Source: Micromonospora sp. CP22 (lineage in GTDB: Bacteria; Actinomycetota; Actinomycetes; Mycobacteriales; Micromonosporaceae). Taken from it: 64,000 nt of DNA. The stretch is from contig NZ_VCJO01000005.1 in assembly GCF_009712475.1 (NCBI RefSeq), forward strand, positions 313,850 to 377,849, written 5' to 3'. The translations under genes were made by a program, and so were the position numbers. Under the pieces are notes generated by a model. The model was not told the origin of the DNA. It ran no database searches and saw only the letters and a program-made list of their open reading frames with translations. Below, one piece after another: positions 45,763 to 54,654 of the stretch; position 1 is the first letter of the stretch, and each line of letters opens with the position of its first letter.

Positions 45763-46416
45763 GTGGGCAACGGCACCCGGGCGACCGGCCGGGTGGGCAG
45801 TGTGGAGGAAGCGGTGGAGTTCGCGGAGGTGGTCCGGCGACGCCGGATGGTGCGCAACTACGACCCGGACCGACCGGTCCCGCCGGAGGTGCTGGAGCGG
45901 CTGCTGGACCACGCGGTGCGGGCCCCGTCGGCCGGGTTCTCGCAGGGCTGGGGCTTCCTGGTGCTGGAGTCGCCGGAGGACCGGGAGCTGTTCTGGTCGG
46001 CCAGTACCCCCGAGGGCGGCGGCCGGGGGCGGTGGCTCGCCGGGATGCGTCGGGCACCGCTGATCGTGGTGCCGCACGCCAACCGCTCGGTCTACCTTGA
46101 GCGGTACGCGGAGCCGGACAAGGGCTGGGCGGACCGGTCCACGGATCGCTGGCCGGTGCCCTACTGGTACGTCGACACCGGCTTCGCCGCGCTGCTGATG
46201 ATGCTCACCGCAGTGGACGAGGGGCTCGGCTCCTGCTTCTTCGGCATCCCGCCGCAACGGTTGGATTCCTACCGGGCGGCGTTCGGCGTGCCGGAGGCGT
46301 ACCACCCGATCGGTGCCCTCACTATCGGTTATCGGGCCCCCGACCACCGGTCACCATCGCTGCGTCGGGGTCGCCGTCCGGTGAGTGAGGTTGTCCGGCG
46401 AGGGCGGTGGAGCTGA
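45763..46416 (+). CDS. Nitroreductase family protein
   Basis: FMN-dependent oxidoreductase of about 217 residues. EVVRRRRMVRNYDPDRPVPP is the N-terminal FMN phosphate-binding signature, HAVRAPSAGFSQGW follows, and the later VDTGFAALLMMLTAVDEGLG plus GCFFGIP-like SCFFGIPPQR form the core. The family reduces nitro compounds or quinones with NAD(P)H. The GTG at 45763 is 21 bases after the epimerase stop; GTGs at 45796 and 45814 are alternatives that remove a nonconserved leader. Confidence 0.86.
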   Translation: MGNGTRATGRVGSVEEAVEFAEVVRRRRMVRNYDPDRPVPPEVLERLLDHAVRAPSAGFSQGWGFLVLESPEDRELFWSASTPEGGGRGRWLAGMRRAPLIVVPHANRSVYLERYAEPDKGWADRSTDRWPVPYWYVDTGFAALLMMLTAVDEGLGSCFFGIPPQRLDSYRAAFGVPEAYHPIGALTIGYRAPDHRSPSLRRGRRPVSEVVRRGRWS

Positions 46417-46604
46417 CCCGAACCGGTGGTTTCGTCCGGTTGAGAACCGGACGACCGGTGGTGAAACTGGCATCAGGGAGCAGAACGTGGGGTGCGAGGT
46501 CCGGCTACGCTGGCACGGTCATCGGCGCCGCAGGTCGCGGCGCTGTGCCGCGACGCGGCCCGGCGTCGTGGTTCGGCCCGGCCAGGGGAGGGGAGCGTGC
46601 CGTC

Positions 46605-46910
46605 GTGATCTTCAGAGCGGTCCGGGACGGGCGTCCCTACCCGGAACACAACCTGACCTTGAAGCAGTGGGCGGAGATTCCGCCCCGGCCACTGCGTCTG
46701 GATCAGCTCATCACCACCAAGCGTGAACTCGCGCTGGACAAGCTCCTCGCCGAGGACTCCACCTTCTACGGTGACCTGTTCCCGCACGTCGTGCAGTGGA
46801 ACGGGGGCCTCTACCTGGAGGACGGTCTGCACCGGGCGTTGCGTGCCGCACTGCAACAGCGCAACCAGATCCACGCTCGGGTGTTCGTGCTCGCCGGGGC
46901 TGTCGAGTGA
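46605..46910 (+). CDS. Conserved small protein of unknown function
   Basis: Protein of 101 residues, VIFRAVRDGRPYPEHNLTLK ... DSTFYGDLFPHVVQWNGGLY LEDGLHRALRAALQQRN. It is highly ordered, without membrane segments, and I recall strongly conserved actinobacterial relatives of this length. The HxH-type ending LEDGLHRALRAAL resembles ParB-nuclease-like folds, but I cannot confirm this. AGGGGAGGGGAG precedes the GTG. Its stop overlaps the GTG of the acyl-CoA dehydrogenase (GTGA), so the two are coupled. Confidence 0.75.
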   Translation: MIFRAVRDGRPYPEHNLTLKQWAEIPPRPLRLDQLITTKRELALDKLLAEDSTFYGDLFPHVVQWNGGLYLEDGLHRALRAALQQRNQIHARVFVLAGAVE

Positions 46911-48067
46911 CCCAGGTGGACCTGCTCGACCTCGACGCGTCGCTGACCGAGGACGAGCGACAGATCCGCGACGTGGTGCGCCAGGTGGTCGCCGACCTGG
47001 TGCGCCCGCAGGTCGCCGGTTGGTACGAGGCCGGTGAGGTGCCGGCCCGGGAACTCGCCCGCGAGTTCGGCAAGCTCGGCCTGCTCGGCATGCACCTCAC
47101 CGGGTACGGCTGCGCCGGCTCGACGGCTGTCGCGTACGGGCTGGCCTGCCTGGAACTGGAGGCCGGTGACTCCGGTGTCCGGTCACTGGTCTCGGTGCAG
47201 GGTTCGCTGGCCATGTACGCGATCTGGCGCTACGGCAGCGAGGAGCAGAAGCAGCGCTGGCTGCCCGCGATGGCCGCCGGTGAGGCGATCGGTTCGTTCG
47301 GGCTGACCGAGCCGGATCACGGCTCCGACCCGGCGTCGATGGCCACCCGCGCCCGCCGTGACGGCGGTGACTGGGTGCTCAACGGCAGCAAGATGTGGAT
47401 CACCAACGCGCCGATCGCCGACGTGGCGGTGATCTGGGCGCGCGCCGACGAGGGCGTGCGGGGTTTCGTCGTACCGATGGACACGCCCGGGGTGACGGCC
47501 CGGGAGATCCGCCGGAAGATGTCGCTGCGCGCCTCGCTGACCGGGGAGATCTCCCTCGACGACGTCCGGCTGCCGGCAGCCGCCCAGCTGCCCGACGCGA
47601 CCGGCTTGAAGGCGCCGCTGAGCTGCCTGACCGAGGCCCGGCACGGCATCGTCTGGGGTGCCCTCGGCGCGGCCCGCGACTGCCTGGAGACCGCCCTGAC
47701 GTACGCGACGACCCGCACCCAGTTCGGTCGGCCGCTGGCCGGTTTCCAGCTCACCCAGGCCAAGCTCGCCGACATGGCGGTCGAGTGGAACAAGGGTTAC
47801 CTGCTGGCGCTCCAGTTGGGTCGGTTGGCCGACGCCGGGAAACTGCGCCCCGACCAGGTCAGCGTCGGCAAGCTGAACAACGTACGGGAGGCGCTGGCCA
47901 TCGCCCGGCAGTGCCGGACCATCCTCGGCGCGAACGGGGTCTCCGGGGACTACCCGGTGATGCGGCACGCCAACAACCTGGAGAGTGTGCTGACCTACGA
48001 GGGCACCTCGGAGATCCATCAGCTGGTGATCGGGCAGCGGCTCACCGGAGTCTCGGCGTTCACCTGA
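46907..48067 (+). CDS. Acyl-CoA dehydrogenase, glutaryl-CoA-dehydrogenase-like
   Basis: Flavoprotein of 386 residues. RSLVSVQGSLAMYAIWRYGS and FGLTEPDHGSDPASM resemble glutaryl-CoA dehydrogenase (Arg and Ser for the distal carboxylate), and LTYEGTSEIHQLVIGQRLTG carries the catalytic Glu. GCDH oxidises and decarboxylates glutaryl-CoA to crotonyl-CoA. The assignment over other short-chain acyl-CoA dehydrogenases rests on these segments and is probable rather than certain. It is translated with the small protein upstream. Confidence 0.88.
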   Translation: MTQVDLLDLDASLTEDERQIRDVVRQVVADLVRPQVAGWYEAGEVPARELAREFGKLGLLGMHLTGYGCAGSTAVAYGLACLELEAGDSGVRSLVSVQGSLAMYAIWRYGSEEQKQRWLPAMAAGEAIGSFGLTEPDHGSDPASMATRARRDGGDWVLNGSKMWITNAPIADVAVIWARADEGVRGFVVPMDTPGVTAREIRRKMSLRASLTGEISLDDVRLPAAAQLPDATGLKAPLSCLTEARHGIVWGALGAARDCLETALTYATTRTQFGRPLAGFQLTQAKLADMAVEWNKGYLLALQLGRLADAGKLRPDQVSVGKLNNVREALAIARQCRTILGANGVSGDYPVMRHANNLESVLTYEGTSEIHQLVIGQRLTGVSAFT

Positions 48068-48166
48068 ACCCTGTCCCACTTCACCTGACGGGCTCGGCGA
48101 GCGACTGTCGCACGTTGGGCTTACCGTCATCAACAGAAACCGCGTCTGACGAGGACGGTGAGGGCG

Positions 48167-48919
48167 ATGGCACGCGACGGCGACATCAACGAGCCCACCA
48201 GCAGGTTGACTGACCACCCGTCGGGCGATGTGCTCACGGACGCCCCGGACGCACCACCGCAGGCCACACCCTCGGGTGGCGGGGCGGCCCGTGCCCTGCT
48301 GTGGGTGCTCGGTGCCGCAGCGCTCGCGGTGGTGGTGCTGCTCGGCGTGCAGACCACCGGGATCCTGCCCGAGTTCCGTAACCCGTTCACCAAGGAGCAG
48401 ACCGACCGTTCGCAGCCCGCGCTGCTTGAGTCGATGCAGGACCTCAGCCGCTACGTGGCCGCCGAGGGCAACTTCCAGGTCGTGGTCGACCTACAGAACG
48501 ATCGACGTCACGTGCCGGACTGGCTGCTCAACCAGCGGACCTTGTTCGTCGGGTCGGGCAGCGTCGAGGCGTACGTCGACTTCGGCACCCTCACCGAGGG
48601 GGCGATCGTGCAGTCGGCCGACGGGAAGTCGGTCGAGATCACGCTGCCGTCGCCGCAACTGGCCAAGACCAACCTCGACCTGGACAAGAGCTACGTCTTC
48701 GCGGAGGAGCGCGGCCTGCTCAACCGCGTCGGTGATCTGATCGGTGGTGACCCGAACCGGCAGCAGGAGGTCTACCGGTTGGCCGAGGACCGGATCACCG
48801 CCGCCGCCCGGGACAGCGGCCTGAACGCCCGAGCCGAGGAGAACACTCGCAAGATGCTGGAGGGGTTGCTCCGCTCGCTCGGCTTCGAGCAGGTCAGCGT
48901 CAGCTACACGGCTCCCTGA
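48167..48919 (+). CDS. DUF4230 membrane-anchored protein
   Basis: Protein of 250 residues. It has a polar N-terminus, one membrane segment (ALLWVLGAAALAVVVLLGVQ), then an extracellular domain with YVAAEGNFQVVVDLQND and LFVGSGSVEAYVDFGTLTEG, matching DUF4230. The function is unknown. The ATG at 48167 has GAGGG upstream; GTG 48158 is possible. A hairpin follows the gene. Confidence 0.82.
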   Translation: MARDGDINEPTSRLTDHPSGDVLTDAPDAPPQATPSGGGAARALLWVLGAAALAVVVLLGVQTTGILPEFRNPFTKEQTDRSQPALLESMQDLSRYVAAEGNFQVVVDLQNDRRHVPDWLLNQRTLFVGSGSVEAYVDFGTLTEGAIVQSADGKSVEITLPSPQLAKTNLDLDKSYVFAEERGLLNRVGDLIGGDPNRQQEVYRLAEDRITAAARDSGLNARAEENTRKMLEGLLRSLGFEQVSVSYTAP

Positions 48920-48929
48920 CCGACCGGTC

Positions 48930-48965
48930 CCCGCCGCCGGGTGGGCAGGTCCGGTCGGCGGCGGG
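48930..48965. terminator. Hairpin between convergent genes
   Basis: CCCGCCGCC / GGCGGCGGG, a 9-bp stem with an 18-base loop, lies between the DUF4230 and PspC gene ends and probably serves both. Confidence 0.55.
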
Positions 48966-48969
48966 TGAC

Positions 48970-49176
48970 TCAGCGTCCGGCGACGAGGTAGCGGTCCTCG
49001 TTGGGCATGATGATCCAGAGCGCCAGGTAGATGACCACCTGGGTGCCGGGCAGCAGCAGCGACAGCAGGAACAGCAGCCGGACCAACCCGGCCGATGTCC
49101 CGAACCGCTGCGCCAGACCGGCACAGACCCCGGCGAACATGCGCCCCTCGCGGGGGCGGACCAGTTTGCGACTCAT
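48970..49176 (-). CDS. PspC domain protein
   Basis: Protein of 68 residues: KLVRPREGRMFAGVCAGLAQ RFG followed by a hydrophobic segment (LVRLLFLLSLLLPGTQVVIY LALWIIMP), the PspC fold linked to envelope stress. The ATG at 49176 (MSRKL) fits family length; the frame back to 49221 adds an unconserved stretch. It is a stand-alone gene convergent with the DUF4230 gene. Confidence 0.9.
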   Translation of the reverse strand: MSRKLVRPREGRMFAGVCAGLAQRFGTSAGLVRLLFLLSLLLPGTQVVIYLALWIIMPNEDRYLVAGR

Positions 49177-49567
49177 TCGTGTCACTTCCCCTCTGCGGCG
49201 ATCCGCCGCTGCTGAGATCAACGCTAGGAATGAATGGCCGTCCTGCCCTCGGTCCCGAGGAGGACGGTGACACCGCTGACCCGTAGGTGCTTACCCGCCC
49301 GGGGGCGACGCCTACCGTCGATGAGCCGCTCGTGTGCTGGGCGAACCGGTGCCGTCCTCGTCCGGGCGCTGTCGGCTCGGTCGTGCCCGCACGCAGGTCA
49401 CGGCCCCACTCCGGGTAGTAGGCTCGCCGGTCGGACGCCCTCACCCGGGCGCGCCACCAGGGCTGGACCGTACCGGGGCCGGCCACGACCGGGTCGACTC
49501 CACGACCGGAGCCGACCCATGACCGGCCGTCGACCGGTGACACCGGCGACGGCGAGAAGGCACTGTC
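49177..49567. other. 391-base intergenic stretch upstream of sdaA
   Basis: This lies between the divergent PspC and L-serine dehydratase genes. It contains GAGAAGG as the sdaA ribosome site. I looked for a glycine-type riboswitch, which can precede sdaA genes, and saw no matching conserved core. Short open frames here have no coding character. Confidence 0.5.
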
Positions 49568-50971
49568 ATGATCAGCGTGTTCGACCTGTTCAGCGTGGGT
49601 ATCGGGCCATCCAGCTCGCACACGGTGGGGCCGATGCGGGCGGCGCGTACCTTCGTGGCCGGGCTCAAGGCCGACGGGCTACTCGCGGACACCACCCGGG
49701 TACGGGCCGAGCTGTTCGGCTCGCTCGGCGCGACCGGGCACGGGCACGGCAGCGACCGGGCCGTGCTGCTCGGTCTGGCCGGTGAAGCCCCCGAGACGGT
49801 CGACACGGACGGCGTCGAGGCCCGGGTGGGCCGGATCCGGGCGGAGCACCGGCTGTCCCTGCTCGACACGCACGAGATCGACTTCGATCCGGAGCGGGAC
49901 CTGACGCTGCACCGTCGCCGGTCGCTGCCGTACCACCCGAACGGGATGGTCTTCACGGCGTACGACGGGCGTGGGGCCGAGGTGCGTACCCGCAGCTACT
50001 ACTCCGTCGGCGGCGGGTTCGTGGTGGACGAGGCGGCGGCGGGTGCGGACCGGATCAAGCCGGACGACACCCCGGTCCGGCATCCGTTCCTGACCGGTGC
50101 GCAACTGCTCGACGTGACCGCCGCGACCGGGCTCTCGATCAGCGAGGTCATGCTCGCCAACGAGATGTCCTGGCGCGCCGAGGCGGACGTGCGGGCGGGC
50201 CTGCTCGACATCTGGCGGGTCATGCGTGAGTGTGTCGAGCGCGGCTGCACCCGGGACGGCACCCTGCCCGGTGGCCTCAAGGTGCGCCGCCGCGCCGCCG
50301 AACTGCGGCGCAGCCTGGAGGCCGACTCCGGTAGTCCGGACACCTCGGTCGGCGCAACGCCGACCGCTGGGGATCCGCTGCACGTGATGGACTGGGTGAC
50401 GCTGTTCGCCCTGGCGGTCAACGAGGAGAACGCGGCCGGCGGTCGGGTGGTGACCGCGCCGACCAACGGGGCGGCCGGGATCATCCCGGCGGTACTGCAT
50501 TACTACACGCGGTTCGTACCGGGTGCCTCCGACGAGGGAGTGGTGCGGTTCCTGCTGGCGGCGGGCGCGATCGGGGTGCTGTTCAAGGAGAACGCGTCGA
50601 TCTCCGGCGCGGAGGTGGGCTGCCAGGGTGAGGTCGGCTCGGCCTGTTCGATGGCTGCCGCCGGGCTGGCCGAGGCGCTGGGTGGCACACCGGCCCAGGT
50701 GGAGAACGCCGCGGAGATCGGCATGGAACACAACCTGGGGCTGACCTGCGACCCGGTCGGTGGCCTGGTGCAGATCCCGTGCATCGAACGCAACGCGGTG
50801 GCTAGCATCAAGGCGATCACCGCCGCCCGGCTCGCGCTACGCGGCGACGGGGTGCACGCCGTCTCGCTCGACAAGGTCATCAAGACCATGCGGGAGACCG
50901 GCGCCGACATGAAGGTGAAGTACAAGGAGACGGCGCGCGGCGGGCTCGCGGTCAACGTGATCGAGTGTTGA
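49568..50971 (+). CDS. sdaA: L-serine ammonia-lyase (iron-sulphur type)
   Basis: Protein of 467 residues, the single-chain bacterial L-serine dehydratase. [19 protein letters not shown] is the start signature, [17 protein letters not shown] a central motif, and cysteines in [15 protein letters not shown] and [14 protein letters not shown] hold the 4Fe-4S cluster. It deaminates serine to pyruvate. GAGAAGG precedes the ATG. A small GGGCGG/CCGCCC stem at 50974-50988 follows and may terminate it before the exporter operon. Confidence 0.94.
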   Translation: MISVFDLFSVGIGPSSSHTVGPMRAARTFVAGLKADGLLADTTRVRAELFGSLGATGHGHGSDRAVLLGLAGEAPETVDTDGVEARVGRIRAEHRLSLLDTHEIDFDPERDLTLHRRRSLPYHPNGMVFTAYDGRGAEVRTRSYYSVGGGFVVDEAAAGADRIKPDDTPVRHPFLTGAQLLDVTAATGLSISEVMLANEMSWRAEADVRAGLLDIWRVMRECVERGCTRDGTLPGGLKVRRRAAELRRSLEADSGSPDTSVGATPTAGDPLHVMDWVTLFALAVNEENAAGGRVVTAPTNGAAGIIPAVLHYYTRFVPGASDEGVVRFLLAAGAIGVLFKENASISGAEVGCQGEVGSACSMAAAGLAEALGGTPAQVENAAEIGMEHNLGLTCDPVGGLVQIPCIERNAVASIKAITAARLALRGDGVHAVSLDKVIKTMRETGADMKVKYKETARGGLAVNVIEC

Positions 50972-51030
50972 ACGGGCGGCGTCCGCCCGGCTGCTAACCT
51001 GTCGTCCGTTCAGTAGGCGGGAGAACGACG

Positions 51031-51858
51031 GTGACCTCTGGCGTGGGGGCGTTGTGGTCGCACCGCAACTCGCTGCGCATCCTGGTCCGGCGTGATCTCG
51101 CGGTCAAGTACCAGCAGTCGGTGCTGGGCTACCTCTGGTCGCTGATCGAGCCGCTCGGCATGGGCGCGATCTACTGGTTCGTCTTCGGCGTGCTCTACTC
51201 CCGGGACACCAACCGACATCTCGGCGAGGCGGCCGGGTCGTACCCGCTGTTCCTGATCACCGGGATCTTCGCCTGGATGTGGACCAGCTCGGCGCTGAGC
51301 GAGGCGACCCACGCGCTCACCGGCCAGTCCCGGCTGATCACCACGATGAACGTGCCCCGGCAGGTCTTCCCGATCGGCCGGGTCGTCGGCCGTTTCGCCG
51401 AGTACGCCGCCGGCCTGCCGATCCTCGCCGCCATCGCGATCTGGTACACGGCGCAGGGCCGGATCGACCCGGGCTGGTCGCTGCTCGCCCTGCCGCTCGC
51501 GGTGCTGGTGCAGGCGACCCTGTTGATCGGGCTGGCGTTGCTGCTGTCGGCGTTCAACGTGCTGATGCGGGACGTGGAGCGGTTCATGCGCCTGGTCATC
51601 CGGGTGCTCTTCTACGCCACGCCGATCATCTATCCGCTGAGCCTGGTCCGCGACTCCGACCTGCCGGGCTGGCTCCGACTGGCGTACGAACTCAACCCGC
51701 TGGTCGGCATCTTCCAGCTGCACCACGCGGTGTGGTACCCGGCCGAGTTCCCCAATGCCCGGCTGCTCGCCACCACCGTCGGCATCAGCGTGTTGCTGCT
51801 GGTCAGCGGCTGGTGGGCGTTCCGTCGGCTGGAACCCGCCGTGCTCAAGGAGCTGTGA
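51031..51858 (+). CDS. ABC-2 polysaccharide export permease (Wzm/TagG-like)
   Basis: Membrane protein of 275 residues with about six segments. [30 protein letters not shown] is the family N-terminus that meets the membrane, and [13 protein letters not shown] is a late signature. It exports a lipid-linked polymer with the ATPase downstream, whose start overlaps its stop (TGATG). GGCGGGAG precedes the GTG. The genes that follow indicate a teichoic-acid-like cargo. Confidence 0.92.
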   Translation: MTSGVGALWSHRNSLRILVRRDLAVKYQQSVLGYLWSLIEPLGMGAIYWFVFGVLYSRDTNRHLGEAAGSYPLFLITGIFAWMWTSSALSEATHALTGQSRLITTMNVPRQVFPIGRVVGRFAEYAAGLPILAAIAIWYTAQGRIDPGWSLLALPLAVLVQATLLIGLALLLSAFNVLMRDVERFMRLVIRVLFYATPIIYPLSLVRDSDLPGWLRLAYELNPLVGIFQLHHAVWYPAEFPNARLLATTVGISVLLLVSGWWAFRRLEPAVLKEL

Positions 51859-52604
51859 TGGGTGCGCCGATCATCGAGGCGGAGGGCCTCGGCATCCAGT
51901 TCGTCCGCAACCGTCGCCGACAGCTGCGGCTGCGGGAACTGTTCATCCACCGGGGTACGCGGAATGCCTCCGACGGCCGGTTCTGGCCGCTGCGCGACGT
52001 CTCCTTCTCGATCGAGCCCGGGGAGACCGTCGGGGTGATCGGCCGTAACGGCACCGGCAAGAGCACCCTGCTGCGGCTGATCGCCGGGGTGTTGATACCC
52101 GACGAGGGTCGGATCCGGGTCTCCGGCGCGGTCGCTCCGCTGTTGGAACTCTCCGCCGGCTTCTCCAACGACCTGACCGGGCGGGAGAACCTGCACCTGG
52201 TGGGCGGTCTGCACGGGCTGTCCTCGGGTTACCTGCGACGACACTTCGACGAGATCGTCGCGTTCGCGGGCGAGCAGGTGGAACGGGCCATCGACACCTC
52301 GGTCCGGCACTACTCGTCGGGTATGAAGGTGCGGCTCGGGTTCGCGATCATCTCGCACCTGCCGCACCCGATACTCCTGATGGACGAGGTGACGGCGGTG
52401 GGCGACGCCGAGTTCCGCAAGAAGTGCTACACGACCATCGACCGTCTGCTCGGGGAGGGGCGCACTCTGGTGCTGGTGTCACACAACGAAAAGGATCTGA
52501 CCCGGTTCTGCCGTCGCGGTCTCTTTCTCGACGCGGGCCGGTTGACCGTCGACGGCACGATTGCCGAGGCGATGGCCGCTTACCACGACGCGGTTCCCCG
52601 GTGA
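51858..52604 (+). CDS. ABC polysaccharide export ATPase (Wzt/TagH-like)
   Basis: ATPase of 248 residues. It has GVIGRNGTGKSTLLRLIAGV (Walker A), the polymer-export signature SAGFSNDLTGRENLHL, HYSSGMKVRLGFAI (ABC signature) and ILLMDEVTAVGD (Walker B). There is no C-terminal carbohydrate-binding domain, so chain recognition must depend on the permease or on a cap-independent mode. It overlaps the permease before it and the phosphotransferase after it (GTGA), forming one coupled operon. Confidence 0.93.
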   Translation: MGAPIIEAEGLGIQFVRNRRRQLRLRELFIHRGTRNASDGRFWPLRDVSFSIEPGETVGVIGRNGTGKSTLLRLIAGVLIPDEGRIRVSGAVAPLLELSAGFSNDLTGRENLHLVGGLHGLSSGYLRRHFDEIVAFAGEQVERAIDTSVRHYSSGMKVRLGFAIISHLPHPILLMDEVTAVGDAEFRKKCYTTIDRLLGEGRTLVLVSHNEKDLTRFCRRGLFLDAGRLTVDGTIAEAMAAYHDAVPR

Positions 52605-54640
52605 CCCTCGCGATCGTGCTCGCCGCCGGTTCACCGGCCGCGAGCCTGCCGACGGGTACCGGCGAGACGATGGGCGACCGGCTGGCCGCCCAGTGGCGTC
52701 GGGCCGGTGTGACCGAGGTGCGGGTAGCCGCCGACCTGGACGAGCTGGCCGACTTCGCCGGGGCGGCCGAGGGCCCGGTGGTGGTCAGCGGAGTCGACCT
52801 GGTCGCGCACACGGCCGTGCTGCGCCACCTGGTGACCAGCCCGGTCGGGCCGACCGTGGCGCTGGTGCTGACCGACCCGCCCACCGACGGGCGGACGGTG
52901 CTGCGCGAGGAGCGCGGCCAGGTGGTCGAGGCGGGCACCCCGGAGGAGGTGACGGGGGGTACGCCCACCGGCATCTTCGGCGGCGCGGTGCGGGTCGGTC
53001 GGGCCGACGTGCCGGCGCTGGTGGCGGCGGCCCGTGCGGTCGCCGGGGGGCGGATACCGGCTGGCGGCGTCGCGGTCGACCCCTTCGAGGCCGCCGGGTC
53101 GGTCTCCCGTCCGGACCCGGCGGCCCCGGTCGTGGATCGGCTCTTCGCCGCGCTCACCCGGCAGCGCGTGCTGGTCTTCGCGCACCGGGTACGCCTGCTC
53201 GTGGCGCACCGGGTCGACGAGGCGGCGGAGCTGGCCCGTGCGGAGGCGGCGGTGGCCGCGGTCGACGAGGACCGGGCCGAGCTGCGGCTGTCGGTGAAGG
53301 AGCGGGACGACTTCTTCACCACCTTCTTCGTCAGCACCTGGTCGCCGTACGTCACGAAGGTCTGTGCCCGGCTGGGGTTGAGCCCGACGGCGGTCACCAT
53401 GATCTCGGTGGCCTTCGCGGTGGCTGCGGCGACGATGTTCGCCATCGGTGGCCGACCGCTGCTGGTCGTCGGCGCGGTGCTGCTCTACCTCGGGTTCGTG
53501 CTGGACTGTGTGGACGGCCAACTGGCCCGGTACACCCGCAACTTCAGCGCCTGGGGTGGCTGGCTGGACACCATGGCCGACCGGGCGAAGGAGTATCTGG
53601 TCTACGCCGGTCTCGGCCTCGGCGCCAGCCAGGCCGGGTTCCGGTACGGCTGGGCGCTGGCCGTCGCCGCGATGACGTTGCAGACCGTGCGGCACATGAC
53701 CGACGCGTGGTACGGCGTGCTGCACGACGAGGCGGCGCGGCGGCCGAAGACCGTCGGCTCTGCGGGTGGCGGGATCGGCGACCGGCTCAACGCGGCGTCG
53801 ACGCGGGTGCAGGCGGACACCGGCTCGGTGTCGTACTGGCTCAAGCGCACGGTGGTCTTCCCGATCGGGGAGCGGTGGGCGTTGATCTCGCTGGTGGTGG
53901 CGCTGGTCGACCAGCGGGCCGCCCTGCTGGCGGTGCTGACCTGGGGCGTGCTGGCGTTCGCGTACACCGGTGGGCTGCGTACGCTGCGGGCACGTTGGAT
54001 GCGGGTGCCGGTGCTGGACACGCTCGACGCGGCACTGCACCGCGACGACGGGCTGCTGGCCGCCCGGTTGCCGGTGCTGCGGCGACCGGGACCGTTGGTG
54101 CTCGCGACGATCGCGGCCTTCGGCGCGGCGATGCTGCTGGTGGTGACGCTGGTGGAGGTTGCTGGTGCCGACGGCACCGCGCCGTCGTGGCTGCGCTGGG
54201 CGGTGGTGCCGGTGGTGCTGCTCCTGCTGATCGCCGGGGCCGGTTCGGCGGCGGTGCACAACGGGCCGTTGGACTGGCTGGTACCGGCCGCGTTGCGGGC
54301 CGCCGAGTACCTGTTCGCCATCGCCGTCGGCGTACTCGGCGATGCGCCGCCCTGGCTCATCTTCGGGTACGTCTTCGTGCTCACCCTGCACCACTACGAC
54401 CTGGTGGCGCGGTTGGAGAAGCGGCAGCCGGCACCGCCGCTGCACGCCGCCTCGCTCGGCTGGGAGGGGCGTTCGCTGGTGTTGGCGCTGACAGCGATCG
54501 CCGGAATCGTGAGTATTGGTCTGGCTACACTCGGTATCTACCTGTTGGCGCTGTTCGTGGCCAGCGTGGTGTTGGCGTGGGTTCGGCCGGTACGCGCCGC
54601 GCAGCTGCCGGTGGGCGCGGGAGGTGGCGCGGCTCGCTGA
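52601..54640 (+). CDS. CDP-alcohol phosphotransferase with nucleotidyltransferase-like N-terminus and DUF5941-like C-terminus
   Basis: Protein of 679 residues in three parts. Residues 1 to about 190 begin LAIVLAAGSPAASLPTGTGE and look like a diverged nucleotidyltransferase (the usual LAAGxGTR is altered). At about 301-326 the CDP-alcohol phosphotransferase motif is complete: DCVDGQLARY, then G and D at the set spacing (GGWLDTMAD). Several more membrane segments follow (VLATIAAFGAAMLLVVTLV, WLIFGYVFVLTL). It should move a phospho-alcohol from a CDP carrier to a lipid or sugar, perhaps priming a wall polymer. The C-terminal part fits a DUF5941-type domain by memory. Confidence 0.85.
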   Translation: MTLAIVLAAGSPAASLPTGTGETMGDRLAAQWRRAGVTEVRVAADLDELADFAGAAEGPVVVSGVDLVAHTAVLRHLVTSPVGPTVALVLTDPPTDGRTVLREERGQVVEAGTPEEVTGGTPTGIFGGAVRVGRADVPALVAAARAVAGGRIPAGGVAVDPFEAAGSVSRPDPAAPVVDRLFAALTRQRVLVFAHRVRLLVAHRVDEAAELARAEAAVAAVDEDRAELRLSVKERDDFFTTFFVSTWSPYVTKVCARLGLSPTAVTMISVAFAVAAATMFAIGGRPLLVVGAVLLYLGFVLDCVDGQLARYTRNFSAWGGWLDTMADRAKEYLVYAGLGLGASQAGFRYGWALAVAAMTLQTVRHMTDAWYGVLHDEAARRPKTVGSAGGGIGDRLNAASTRVQADTGSVSYWLKRTVVFPIGERWALISLVVALVDQRAALLAVLTWGVLAFAYTGGLRTLRARWMRVPVLDTLDAALHRDDGLLAARLPVLRRPGPLVLATIAAFGAAMLLVVTLVEVAGADGTAPSWLRWAVVPVVLLLLIAGAGSAAVHNGPLDWLVPAALRAAEYLFAIAVGVLGDAPPWLIFGYVFVLTLHHYDLVARLEKRQPAPPLHAASLGWEGRSLVLALTAIAGIVSIGLATLGIYLLALFVASVVLAWVRPVRAAQLPVGAGGGAAR

Positions 54641-54654
54641 GGAGGTCCGGGACG

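Noticed and set aside
49177..49567. Glycine or serine-related riboswitch upstream of sdaA
   Set aside because: I looked for the conserved glycine-riboswitch core and found no match; only a ribosome site is visible.
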